A stretch of 64,000 bases of DNA. It comes from Nitrosopumilaceae archaeon (GTDB lineage Archaea; Thermoproteota; Nitrososphaeria; Nitrososphaerales; Nitrosopumilaceae). The notes under the pieces are model-generated. The model was not told the origin of the DNA. It saw only the letters and a list, made by a program, of their open reading frames with translations, and searched no databases. Within the stretch, counting starts at the first letter, position 1, and every line of letters begins with the position of its first letter. The position numbers and the translations under genes are program-made. Shown here piece after piece: positions 43,705 to 51,519 of the stretch. The stretch spans positions 1-64,000 of the forward strand of contig JANQNN010000012.1 in assembly GCA_028279545.1 (NCBI GenBank), read 5' to 3'.

Positions 43705-44553
43705 TTGAACTTTAATGAAATACTATCACGTCTTGAAATCATTAAACGAATAGAACATGACACACAATCAAAAATTATAACGTTTTATAAAAATTCCAAA
43801 AATCGTGAAACAACCGGAATGATTGATGAAGAATCATTTAATAATATACAGCTAGCGCTTGACCAAATTGGAGATTACGATCCTGTAACTTTAGTTTTAC
43901 ATAGTACTGGAGGACAAACTATTGCTGGTTTTAAAATTGCTGATCTTTTAAAAAAGAGGCAAGGACCCGTCCAAGCAATTATTCCTGAAGAAGCTCTTAG
44001 TGCAGCTACTCTAATAGCCTTATCAACTCAAAAAATAATTATGCTAAATAAATCAAAAGTTGGCCCAGTAGAACCACAATTGTTTTATGGTAATGAATAC
44101 GTTTCAAGTTTAGATCTTTTAGAGAGTGTTGATCCTGTTATACAAAGCAAGGGACAAAGAGCAATAAATCAAGCAAAGGAGCATTTAAAAATCTTATGCG
44201 GTGATTTAATGCCCAAAACAAAATTAAAAAAATTAACAGATCGGGTTTTACTTACCGATAGTAAACATCCCTCTCATGCTTCACCGATTTATCAAGGGGA
44301 ATTAGCGCAACTTGGAATTCCCGTTATTTCGGACCATGATCTTAATGTTAGTGCTCTTCATAGCTTGTACAAAAAACATTCCTTCACCGAATTAGATCCT
44401 AGTATTATTATTGAATATACTAAAGATCCAATTCAAAATATTGAAACAACTGAAAATGCCGAAAACAAATTAGAAAATTGCCCTTCATGTGGATTTTTTC
44501 TCATTGAAAATGATGAAGGTAAAACATGTCCGTCATGTGGATTGAGTTACTAG
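43705..44553 (+). CDS. Clp/SppA-fold serine protease with C-terminal zinc ribbon, in the RM operon
   Basis: 282 residues from TTG 43705, preceded by GGAG at 43690; a frame upstream overlaps hsdS. VTLVLHSTGGQTIAGFKIAD corresponds to the oxyanion/turn region and EEALSAATLIALSTQKIIM carries the serine nucleophile in the SDH family of Clp-fold serine proteases. KVGPVEPQ follows, as is typical. Residues 250-282 form a zinc ribbon (CPSCGFFL..GKTCPSCG). No membrane helix, so it is cytosolic. Its place 14 bases behind hsdS suggests a joint role, perhaps controlling RM components or acting as an effector (inference). Confidence 0.75.
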   Translation: MNFNEILSRLEIIKRIEHDTQSKIITFYKNSKNRETTGMIDEESFNNIQLALDQIGDYDPVTLVLHSTGGQTIAGFKIADLLKKRQGPVQAIIPEEALSAATLIALSTQKIIMLNKSKVGPVEPQLFYGNEYVSSLDLLESVDPVIQSKGQRAINQAKEHLKILCGDLMPKTKLKKLTDRVLLTDSKHPSHASPIYQGELAQLGIPVISDHDLNVSALHSLYKKHSFTELDPSIIIEYTKDPIQNIETTENAENKLENCPSCGFFLIENDEGKTCPSCGLSY

Positions 44554-44636
44554 ACTATTGATTTTTAATTATCAATTTTGTTCTGTATTAGGGAAAAGTA
44601 CAACAATCTTGAAAATAACATAGAACGACTTTGAAA

Positions 44637-44676
44637 TTCCGAATAGGGACTGAATCGTTTAATATGTGAACCTTGG
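44637..44676. repeat. Leader repeat, copy 1
   Basis: About 40 bases, CCGAATAGGGACTGAATCG then TTTAATATGTGAACCTTGG, followed by ACAACTTTTTTCTTATTGTG and the start of the 44692 gene. It is related to the copies at 45842, 46846, 47200, 56816 and 56870. Confidence 0.5.
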
Positions 44677-44691
44677 ACAACTTTTTTCTTA

Positions 44692-44988
44692 TTGTGCTTA
44701 GTGTCAGGCATGATGACAATCAAAAAAGCCCTGAAATTACTAGACTTTCTAATTGAATATGAAACTAGAATGTATACCAGGATGATTGATCCCACAAAAT
44801 CCTGGAATATTGGAGATGACAGTTTCAGTAAACTTACAAAAACCCTTTCAAATTGCCACAAAGACAACATACGAATTTTGAATATTATCAAAAAAGAACT
44901 AGTTCAAAACTGTAAATATCCAAAGAAAATAAGAGACAAGACTCCTGATGGAAAGTGGTATTGCATGAATTATAATTTGGATCTTTAA
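44692..44988 (+). CDS. Small helical protein, paralogue of 56927 with degenerate zinc motif
   Basis: 98 residues from TTG 44692. The TTG start is preferred over ATG 44710 because the first codons (MCLVSGMM here, MCLVTGMM at 56927) differ mostly at silent positions, a sign they are coding. The C-terminus has NCKYPKKIRDKTPDGKWYCM, then NYNLDL, whereas the paralogue has WYCMKCNSEL, so one zinc-ligand Cys is lost here. Function unknown. Confidence 0.6.
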   Translation: MCLVSGMMTIKKALKLLDFLIEYETRMYTRMIDPTKSWNIGDDSFSKLTKTLSNCHKDNIRILNIIKKELVQNCKYPKKIRDKTPDGKWYCMNYNLDL

Positions 44989-45082
44989 GCAATTTTCTTT
45001 TCCTTTTTGTATCTTATGTGATCCATAGGATCAAGATCATTAACAAGGAATGTATAAATGATAAAAATAGGTAAGAAGGATA

Positions 45083-45592
45083 TTGAAACTATCATTATTA
45101 TTTTCTGAATTTGATTTGGTTAAGAAAATGGAACAGCTAAATAAAATTACACGAGACAGATGGGCAAAAAAACTAAAGATCAAGCTACCTCAAAAAATAG
45201 AAAATGTGGAAAAATTAGAAAAGTTAATAAGTTCTAGTCCAAAAAAAATAAAAAATTTCAATAAGGTCTTACGAAGTTTACGTAATTGTTATGGATTTCA
45301 TAAAAAAAGCCAAAAAGAAATTAAAGAAGAAACTATTAAATTTATAAAAAAAGGTCAACGAATTGATACAGTAATTTACTCTAAAAAATCAATCAAAGTA
45401 ATTGAATTTAATGTTGATTCTTCAAAAGAAGATATTGAAACCACCAGTAATGTTGATGTTTTGGATATTTTGAAAAAAATCCTTGCAATTCTTGCCTCAC
45501 TTGGAACATTGATATCACTCACATTTCCTGATAAAACAAAAAAGTCTCTTTCAGAATTTTGCCTAAAAAGAATATTGGCTTGCCTAGTTTAA
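45083..45592 (+). CDS. Hypothetical basic protein with C-terminal hydrophobic helix
   Basis: 169 residues from TTG, with AAGAAGGA nine bases before. Lys-rich helices (KLKIKLPQKIENVEKLEKLI, FNKVLRSLRNCYGFHKKSQK) fill the first two thirds; a hydrophobic stretch LDILKKILAILASLGTLISL at about 130-149 may insert into a membrane. No known family. Small toxins sometimes look like this, but there is no antitoxin evidence. Confidence 0.45.
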   Translation: MKLSLLFSEFDLVKKMEQLNKITRDRWAKKLKIKLPQKIENVEKLEKLISSSPKKIKNFNKVLRSLRNCYGFHKKSQKEIKEETIKFIKKGQRIDTVIYSKKSIKVIEFNVDSSKEDIETTSNVDVLDILKKILAILASLGTLISLTFPDKTKKSLSEFCLKRILACLV

Positions 45593-45613
45593 AAAAATGA
45601 TTTGTGTCTAATT

Positions 45614-45814
45614 ATGTCCGAATTTAAACCAATTTGGAGCGGCAAAGATTGGGAGTTACTAGTTAATGACAAAGATGAGTTTATGATTTATGATATTCAA
45701 GCAGAGAATAATATCATAATCACGTTTAACGACAAACAAGAAATCCAGCAATTAATTGCAAGATTATCAAATGAACTTTGGCAAGAATCTACAGATTTTA
45801 GAAAAAATAAGTAA
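45614..45814 (+). CDS. Small acidic hypothetical protein
   Basis: 66 residues from ATG 45614. Strands WELLVNDKDEFMIYDI and NIIITFNDKQEI then a helix LIARLSNELW. It starts 22 bases after the preceding basic protein ends, so the two may be a pair, but no family is recognised. Confidence 0.5.
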   Translation: MSEFKPIWSGKDWELLVNDKDEFMIYDIQAENNIIITFNDKQEIQQLIARLSNELWQESTDFRKNK

Positions 45815-45841
45815 TATTTTTCACATCTACATGTGTCCATT

Positions 45842-45888
45842 TTTATCCCCAAAATGGTAGCTGAGTCGTTTAAGATTTGAATCCAGAT
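45842..45888. repeat. Leader repeat, copy 2
   Basis: TTTATCCCCAAAATGGTAG, then CTGAGTCGTTTAAGATTTGA and ATCCAGA. It lies about 70 bases before the start of the 45956 gene. Confidence 0.55.
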
Positions 45889-45955
45889 TATTTTTTGTAA
45901 TTTTGAATGATAAAAATAACGATAATCATAAATCTATTCAAGATATAACAAATTA

Positions 45956-46276
45956 GTGAATCCTTACGATGACCTGGTTGAACTAATCAATAAACTTCAT
46001 CAGCATGGGGGACATAAGCATGAAAAACTTCGACTTTTGAAAATTGTACTCAGCAGATCTACATATCTGCCAACTCTTACAAGAACTCTAAGAAATACTA
46101 CAGAAATCAAACAACAATTCAAGCAAGATCCTCATAACACCAGTTCGTATGCTACGGTTGCAGGAGAATTTGTCCTACATTACATGAATGATGAGTATGA
46201 AAATTCCTTATACTCCTTAAGTCAGGAACAAAAACAAGAATTGATTCAAAAAATCAATATTATTCTAGAAGAATAG
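45956..46276 (+). CDS. Small helical hypothetical protein
   Basis: 106 residues from GTG. His-rich near the N-terminus (INKLHQHGGHKHEKLRLLKI), all-helical by pattern, ending in EQKQELIQKINIILEE. No family recognised. Confidence 0.45.
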   Translation: MNPYDDLVELINKLHQHGGHKHEKLRLLKIVLSRSTYLPTLTRTLRNTTEIKQQFKQDPHNTSSYATVAGEFVLHYMNDEYENSLYSLSQEQKQELIQKINIILEE

Positions 46277-46393
46277 AAAAATTCCAGTCCTTTCTTAGTC
46301 TATTTTCCTTCAATTTAGTGACTAAACTATCATAATTTCAAATCATTGAACATATTTTCAAAATTTTAAAAGATAGTTTTACGTAATAAAAAC

Positions 46394-46825
46394 ATGGGAT
46401 TTAATGATCCACATCGAGAAAGGAGAGAAATTGTTGAGAATTTAATGAGCTCTAACAGTCCTATAGAGAGAGCAAAATGGAAAAAAGAATTAGAACTTCA
46501 TGATCTTATAGATGAAGAAATAAGATACGGTAAATATGGTGACCGCTTTGATCCTGAATTAAATAATTCCATTCTTTCAGCCGTAGAAGAAAAACAAAAA
46601 ATTGATGAAATTCGGGAATTAAAAAATGGTTCAAATTTTCAATCCCCAAATTGCGATATTGGCCAAAAACAATATCGAAACATCGATCAAGTTCATAAAG
46701 ATATGGAAAAGGTATTCAAAGAGATTAGAAAAGCACAGTTCAGAGGAGACTACGATAAGGTCAAGGAATATTATGGATGTATTAAAAATCTTGAAAACAA
46801 AGTAACCGATATTATCGATAGTTAA
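46394..46825 (+). CDS. Charged helical hypothetical protein
   Basis: 143 residues from ATG. Helices rich in Glu, Lys and Arg throughout (RERREIVENLMSSNSPIERA, HKDMEKVFKEIRKAQFRGD), probably a coiled coil. Unknown function; part of the run of small genes behind leader repeats. Confidence 0.45.
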   Translation: MGFNDPHRERREIVENLMSSNSPIERAKWKKELELHDLIDEEIRYGKYGDRFDPELNNSILSAVEEKQKIDEIRELKNGSNFQSPNCDIGQKQYRNIDQVHKDMEKVFKEIRKAQFRGDYDKVKEYYGCIKNLENKVTDIIDS

Positions 46826-46845
46826 TTTTGTATATACTACATCTT

Positions 46846-46890
46846 TTTTATCCCCATAAAAGGTTCAAGCCTCTTTAGATTTGAATCAAG
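46846..46890. repeat. Leader repeat, copy 3
   Basis: TTTATCCCCATAAAAGGTTC, then AAGCCTCTTTAGATTTGAAT and CAAG; about 100 bases before the 46988 gene. Confidence 0.55.
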
Positions 46891-46987
46891 AATATTTTTC
46901 TAAATTTAGGAAAAAACGAAGAATTTGATTCAAGAAGCCTGAATTTTTTTATGGATTGTTTTTTAATATATTGTCATTCTTTCTACT

Positions 46988-47197
46988 TTGTTGGCTAGTA
47001 AAAACATCAAAAGTCATCCTCTATATTCTGAATACGCTACCATGAGAGTTAGAGGGAAAGAATTGCTTCTTGAACAGGAGGAAATAAGAGAAGAATGTAA
47101 GAATTTTGAGGATTTTAAAGAGGCATGTAAAACATTCAAAATTGCCAGAGAAAAATTAGACAATGTAGAGAAATTCTTGAGAAATGAAAAATTCTAA
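46988..47197 (+). CDS. Small helical hypothetical protein
   Basis: 69 residues from TTG 46988. Two helices with many Glu and Lys (GKELLLEQEEIREECKNFED, ACKTFKIAREKLDNVEKFL) suggest a helical hairpin. Unknown function. Confidence 0.4.
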   Translation: MLASKNIKSHPLYSEYATMRVRGKELLLEQEEIREECKNFEDFKEACKTFKIAREKLDNVEKFLRNEKF

Positions 47198-47199
47198 AT

Positions 47200-47243
47200 T
47201 TATATCTATTATGAGATTGAGTCTAACAAGATTTGAATCAAGG
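47200..47243. repeat. Leader repeat, copy 4
   Basis: TATCTATTATGAGATTGAGT, then CTAACAAGATTTGAATCAAG; about 75 bases before the 47318 gene. The left half is more diverged than in other copies. Confidence 0.45.
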
Positions 47244-47317
47244 GCAATTATTTGCAAAAAATTCACAACTGGAAGAAAAGCTCATTGATTTATTGCAGTA
47301 CTTGAGAACAAACAGTA

Positions 47318-47767
47318 TTGAAGTTCCAAATTTATAAGATAATCTTTTTAGTTTTTTTTACTTCTCTATTTTCAATTTATTCTGTGGAAAGTTACGGATC
47401 AACTCAAAATGAAAATTTATGCAGACAACATGGTGGTGAGATAAAAAATTTTGGTGAGGCTTACAATTATGAATACTTGGATAACTGTCTAAATCTTAAC
47501 TCTGACCTTTGCAATGAAATAAACGGAAGTTGGAAAGAATGTATTCCACCTGATTGTAGCGATTTATCAAAACCATGTCCTACGGTTACATGCCTAGGAT
47601 ATGATGTTTGTCTTCTTAAAGATGAAAAAATATTTCAGCAAGAAAAAGAAATACAAGAATTTCAAAAAAAAATTGCTATTGTAGTAATAATAGGATTGAT
47701 AGTAATTGGAATTATTTTAATTTACAAATTATGGAAAAATAAAAAGAATAGTGTTTTGGAAAAATGA
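47318..47767 (+). CDS. Cys-rich exported protein with C-terminal membrane anchor
   Basis: 149 residues from TTG. Signal peptide MKFQIYKIIFLVFFTSLFSI to about residue 27, a Cys-rich outside domain (ENLCRQHGGEIKNF, CNEINGSWKECIPPDC, CPTVTCLGYDVCLL) and a helix at about 121-140 before a basic tail. A C-x-x-x-G-G pattern like that at 57358 (ENLCEQIGGNPN) suggests distant homology. It overlaps the next gene by four bases. Confidence 0.55.
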   Translation: MKFQIYKIIFLVFFTSLFSIYSVESYGSTQNENLCRQHGGEIKNFGEAYNYEYLDNCLNLNSDLCNEINGSWKECIPPDCSDLSKPCPTVTCLGYDVCLLKDEKIFQQEKEIQEFQKKIAIVVIIGLIVIGIILIYKLWKNKKNSVLEK

Positions 47768-48320
47768 GTAAAAAATTAATTTTTGGAATCATATCTGCTG
47801 TTTTTCTTTTGGTTTTCTTACTTAGTTTTCAAAATTTTGAATCAAAACCTCCAGAAGATTATTCTTCAATTGGAACAAAACACTCAGTACAAAAATTACT
47901 TTCAAATCCAAATCTAATTGGAATAAAGGACATTGAAGATGAAAAATATATCCAACTGTTCTCGGATGGTGAAGGAAGAGAATATAGTTGTGCCACTTTG
48001 ACCATCGAGAAAAAATCCAAAAGATATCAAGAGTTATCCAAAAAAATAACAACAGTTTTAGATTTCTGGATTTGACTGACGAAGATTTATCCCAAGTTCC
48101 ACAATTTCGAGAACTAATTGCTGCAACTCACCAAGTTGATTCTTCCATAAATGATAATATTTATGCCTTCAAATCTGTTCCTGAACATGAATGGAATTAT
48201 TATAGAAATTGGTACCAAGAAAAAATAACAAGTCAATTTAATTCTAATCAAACTTTTGTTAAAATTTCAGGTTTTGTTTATCAAAATGAGTACTATTTGG
48301 CAGGTTTTTCTATTTGTTAA
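47764..48320 (+). pseudogene. Signal-anchored exported protein split by a frameshift at A7
   Basis: The first frame (ATG 47764) gives an anchor MSKKLIFGIISAVFLLVFLL and a domain up to KKITT; it then stops at 48075. The rest of the family domain (FRFLDLTDEDLSQVPQFREL to YYLAGFSIC) continues in the -1 frame. The frames join at the seven-A run 48040-48046, in a context (TCC-AAA-AAA-ATA) that is slippery. The second half matches the intact protein at 33799. A mutation, sequencing error or programmed slip are all possible. Confidence 0.6.
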
Positions 48321-48408
48321 TTTCAATTTAGACGGATATTAATGGAAAGGTAGAGTTTCAAGATTATTGGTAACAGCACTTAAGAATCTTTAATGAGAAT
48401 AGGAAATA

Positions 48409-48672
48409 TTGAAAATTCCTTTAATTTTAACCTCAATTTTGATTTTTGGAACCCAATCGCAACAAGCCTTCGCCCATGGAGTTTCATGTGGCTTGGCTGG
48501 ATGTGTAGTAGCAGGAAGGGGATTTAATGACTTTCATTTTGTAAAAACTGCCTCAGATACAATGTTCCAATTATCGTTAATTCTTTATGGGGTAATTTGC
48601 ATTTTGGTTTGGTATTATTTGTACAAGAGAAAAAAAATAATTCAAAATATTGAAAGAAATTGTACAGAATAG
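48409..48672 (+). CDS. Small exported/membrane protein
   Basis: 87 residues from TTG. The leader MKIPLILTSILIFGTQSQQA FA is a signal peptide; residues 52-70 form a membrane helix before a basic tail (YKRKKIIQNIERN). The outside part reads HGVSCGLAGCVVAGRGFNDF, with a Cys pair. Its signal-coding DNA resembles that of 48708, 49344 and 51520. Confidence 0.55.
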   Translation: MKIPLILTSILIFGTQSQQAFAHGVSCGLAGCVVAGRGFNDFHFVKTASDTMFQLSLILYGVICILVWYYLYKRKKIIQNIERNCTE

Positions 48673-48707
48673 AACATTTTATGAGTCTCTTTTAAGGAAA
48701 TGAAACA

Positions 48708-49347
48708 TTGAAATTTCTCCTAATTATTGCCTTAATCTTGGTTTTTTGCAGGAATATTGTTTGAAAATGTACAAGCAACGCAATGCATCGGAAGGGATTT
48801 TCGAATAGAAGATGAAACCTTTTCGAAACAAAATGTCTCAGTTGGAGAATCTCTAGAAATAATGGGAAGCATAGTCAGCATTAGTCAGGATCAATTAGAA
48901 TTAGATCCTTGGGCTGTAATTAGATTTTCAGACCAATCTTCCTTTGCAAATAGCTTTTCAAGTATTTTTTCTGAGACTCCAGTACTTTGTAAAGGGGGAA
49001 CGTCTGATGGAAATCTAAATTGGTATTTCAAGATATCATCTGAACCTTTAGAACCATTTACTTTGGAGCCGGGAGATGAAGTTCCTTATTCAATAACTTT
49101 GGTTCCACAAAAATCTGGCACCTATAATATTAGGTCAGCAATGTTATTTGATGATGTTTATCGAGCCGGACCAGGACAAACCATTACCGTTGAAGGATAT
49201 GAAGGATTAACAGATGGAGAACTGTTTGGATTCTACTTGCCATTTTTTACAAGTATTTTTTTAATTGCTTTTGGAATAATTACGGGGATTATTTTGATTC
49301 GAAGAAAATTTAGTAATAAACCTAAATCTTGGGAGAAATTATCTTGA
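48708..49347 (+). pseudogene. Exported beta-domain protein with a frameshift in the signal peptide (T6 run)
   Basis: TTG 48708 opens MKFLLIIALILVF, but the frame then leaves the gene; the mature part (GILFENVQATQCIGRDFRI and on) is in another frame. They join at the T6 run 48742-48747: five T would give one continuous protein of about 212 residues with a normal signal peptide. The mature domain is beta-rich (VGESLEIMGSIVSIS, YSITLVPQKSGTYNIRSAML) with YRAGPGQTITVEGY and a C-terminal membrane helix. As given, only a leaderless version from TTG 48757 could be made. It overlaps the serpin gene start. Confidence 0.6.
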
Positions 49348-51512
49348 AAATATTTTTTCTACTATTCTCAATTTTGATTTTTTCCTCTGTATTTGGACTT
49401 CAAGAATCTTTTGCTGAAGAATTTAATCAATTTAAATGGAATTATGATGGAGCGATTTCTTCTTCAGGGTGTAAGGTAATTAATGGCAATATTGTTGATG
49501 ACAATAATTTACAAAAGTGCGTCTATCGTGACAAATTATTCAAAATTGTGGACATCGATAAAGCTTGTGGAGAGGCAATGACTAGTTGGACTGATCCAGA
49601 AACACAAAAAACTTTTAGCTATACTGATACTTGTGACCACCCCTTATTCTGTGATAAGAACGGTGGTGCCGATGCCCCTTATGGTATGTCCACAGCATCT
49701 GAATACCTAGAAAGAAATTCTGTAAATGACTTGTTTTTTGGTGAAAATGTTTGGTTCATTTCTAAATTTACTGGTGATGTTTGTTATGGAACTTTGGATT
49801 TAAAATACTCTCAACTTGACAATAGGATAGATGTTGAAATAGATGGACAATGGAATAACACAGTAGTGGAAATATCAATTCCACCCCAATTGCATACACC
49901 AGCGCTAGAAGTACAAATCGATGAGTCTCCTGTTGATTTTTCTATCACAAAAAATTTCAAGGACAACACTCTAGTTAGGGAAAATTCAATTCTTCAAGTA
50001 ATTCCTCCAAAGTCAAATTACCCTCAAAAAATCACAATACTTCCACATGGTATAATCAACCCTTACGAGACTAATGTTCCCGATAAAAATTTCCTAAAAA
50101 ACAAAACTAATTCAATTAATTCCGAAGCACCTAACTCATCACATTCTAACATTTTACCTCCACTCAAGCAGGTTCAAAATGGAGTTGCGCCAAACGATGT
50201 TGCCTGTAAAGAAAATTTTAATTTAATTTTCAAATCTTCTGACCACTCTCCAGCATGTGTAAAATCATCAACTGCTGAGAAATTAATTAAGCGTAATTCA
50301 TGGGTTTCCTCTTGGATGGGAGGAATAGTCAGTACTTCCTCAAGTACAGATACAACCTCTATGACAAAAAAATATGCAAGTTTAGTAGATTCAAACAACC
50401 AGTTTGCTTTTGATTTCTACTCTGAAATAACAAACCAAAATGAAAATATCTTTTTTTCACCCTACAGTATAATGAATGCTTTTGCCATTGTAAATGAGGG
50501 AGCAAAAGAAGATACCAAGAAAGAAATTAACAATGTCTTTGGATTTCCTGAGGATTCTAAAATATTACGAGATGATTTTTCAAAAATTTCTGAAAGTCTA
50601 AACCAGGAAAATTCTGCATATGAACTTCAAGTTGCAAATGCGCTTTGGGTTACAGAACTATACAACCTAAAACCTGAATTTGTTGAGGCTACAAAGGTAC
50701 ATTATGATAGCCAAGTCGAAAGTGTTGATTTTGTATCAGATGATGGAGTAAACAAGATGAATTCATGGGTTTCAAACGAGACCAACCAAAAAATAAAACA
50801 AATTCTAAAACCTGGCTCTACTAACGCAGAGACGGTATTTTTTGTCACAAATGCGATTTATTTCAAAGGGACTTGGGTAACCCAGTTTGAAGAAAAATCT
50901 ACGATAGATGATGATTTTTGGCTAAATTCCGAGGATAAAGTACCAGTAAAAATGATGAATCTTTATCCAAAATATCTATCGCACGGAGAATTTGAGGAAT
51001 TGGAAATTCTAAAACTCCCCTATGAAGGAGACCGACTATCTTTGATGGTTTTACTTCCCAACCAGATAGATGGACTAGGATCAGTTGAAGAATCTATTTC
51101 AAATGAAAAACTAAGGAATTGGATTGCTGAATTGGATTCAAATTTTGTTGCAGTCTCAATTCCGAAATTTAAACTCGAGACAGATTATGACCTAAAGGAA
51201 TTGCTTGAAGAAATGGGACTGGAGTTAATTTTTGATGACAAGAAAGCAGATTTGTCTGGAATTGCAGAATTATCCGGACCCTTTGGAGTCCTTCACGTAA
51301 ATAAAGCCATTCACAAGGCCTTTGTTGATGTAAATGAAGAAGGAACAGAGGCTGCTGCCGTTACTGCCATTGGAGGAATGTATGAATCGAGTATGCCACC
51401 AAAACCACATATATTCAAGACAGATCATCCTTTCATGTTTTTAATTTGGGATGATGAAACGCAATCAATTTTATTTTTAGGCAAAATTTCAAATCCTGAA
51501 GGATTGGGATAA
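49344..51512 (+). CDS. Secreted serpin with N-terminal beta domain and ACVK module
   Basis: 722 residues from TTG 49344, overlapping the previous stop. Signal peptide MKIFFLLFSILIFSSVFGLQ, a Cys-containing domain (about 25-150) that includes CGEAMTSWTDPETQKTFSY, a beta segment and linker, then LPPLKQVQNGVAPNDVACK and SPACVKSSTAEKLIKR (the ACVK module, about 275-325). The serpin domain (about 345-722) has FFSPYSIMNAFAIVNEGAKE, VTNAIYFKGTW, VDVNEEGTEAAAVTAI and DHPFMFLI. The hinge is inhibitory, and counting again puts Glu-Ser at P1-P1'. Unlike the 35518 protein it has no Kunitz domain. Confidence 0.88.
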   Translation: MKIFFLLFSILIFSSVFGLQESFAEEFNQFKWNYDGAISSSGCKVINGNIVDDNNLQKCVYRDKLFKIVDIDKACGEAMTSWTDPETQKTFSYTDTCDHPLFCDKNGGADAPYGMSTASEYLERNSVNDLFFGENVWFISKFTGDVCYGTLDLKYSQLDNRIDVEIDGQWNNTVVEISIPPQLHTPALEVQIDESPVDFSITKNFKDNTLVRENSILQVIPPKSNYPQKITILPHGIINPYETNVPDKNFLKNKTNSINSEAPNSSHSNILPPLKQVQNGVAPNDVACKENFNLIFKSSDHSPACVKSSTAEKLIKRNSWVSSWMGGIVSTSSSTDTTSMTKKYASLVDSNNQFAFDFYSEITNQNENIFFSPYSIMNAFAIVNEGAKEDTKKEINNVFGFPEDSKILRDDFSKISESLNQENSAYELQVANALWVTELYNLKPEFVEATKVHYDSQVESVDFVSDDGVNKMNSWVSNETNQKIKQILKPGSTNAETVFFVTNAIYFKGTWVTQFEEKSTIDDDFWLNSEDKVPVKMMNLYPKYLSHGEFEELEILKLPYEGDRLSLMVLLPNQIDGLGSVEESISNEKLRNWIAELDSNFVAVSIPKFKLETDYDLKELLEEMGLELIFDDKKADLSGIAELSGPFGVLHVNKAIHKAFVDVNEEGTEAAAVTAIGGMYESSMPPKPHIFKTDHPFMFLIWDDETQSILFLGKISNPEGLG

Positions 51513-51519
51513 TACGGTT

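Noticed and set aside
44565-44891. Minus-strand frame opposite the 44692 gene
   Set aside because: It is the complement of a gene supported by a paralogue, with no motif of its own.
48757-49347. AmoB-like subunit
   Set aside because: YRAGPGQTITVEGY and the C-terminal helix gave a faint resemblance, but length, N-terminal domain and copper His are wrong.
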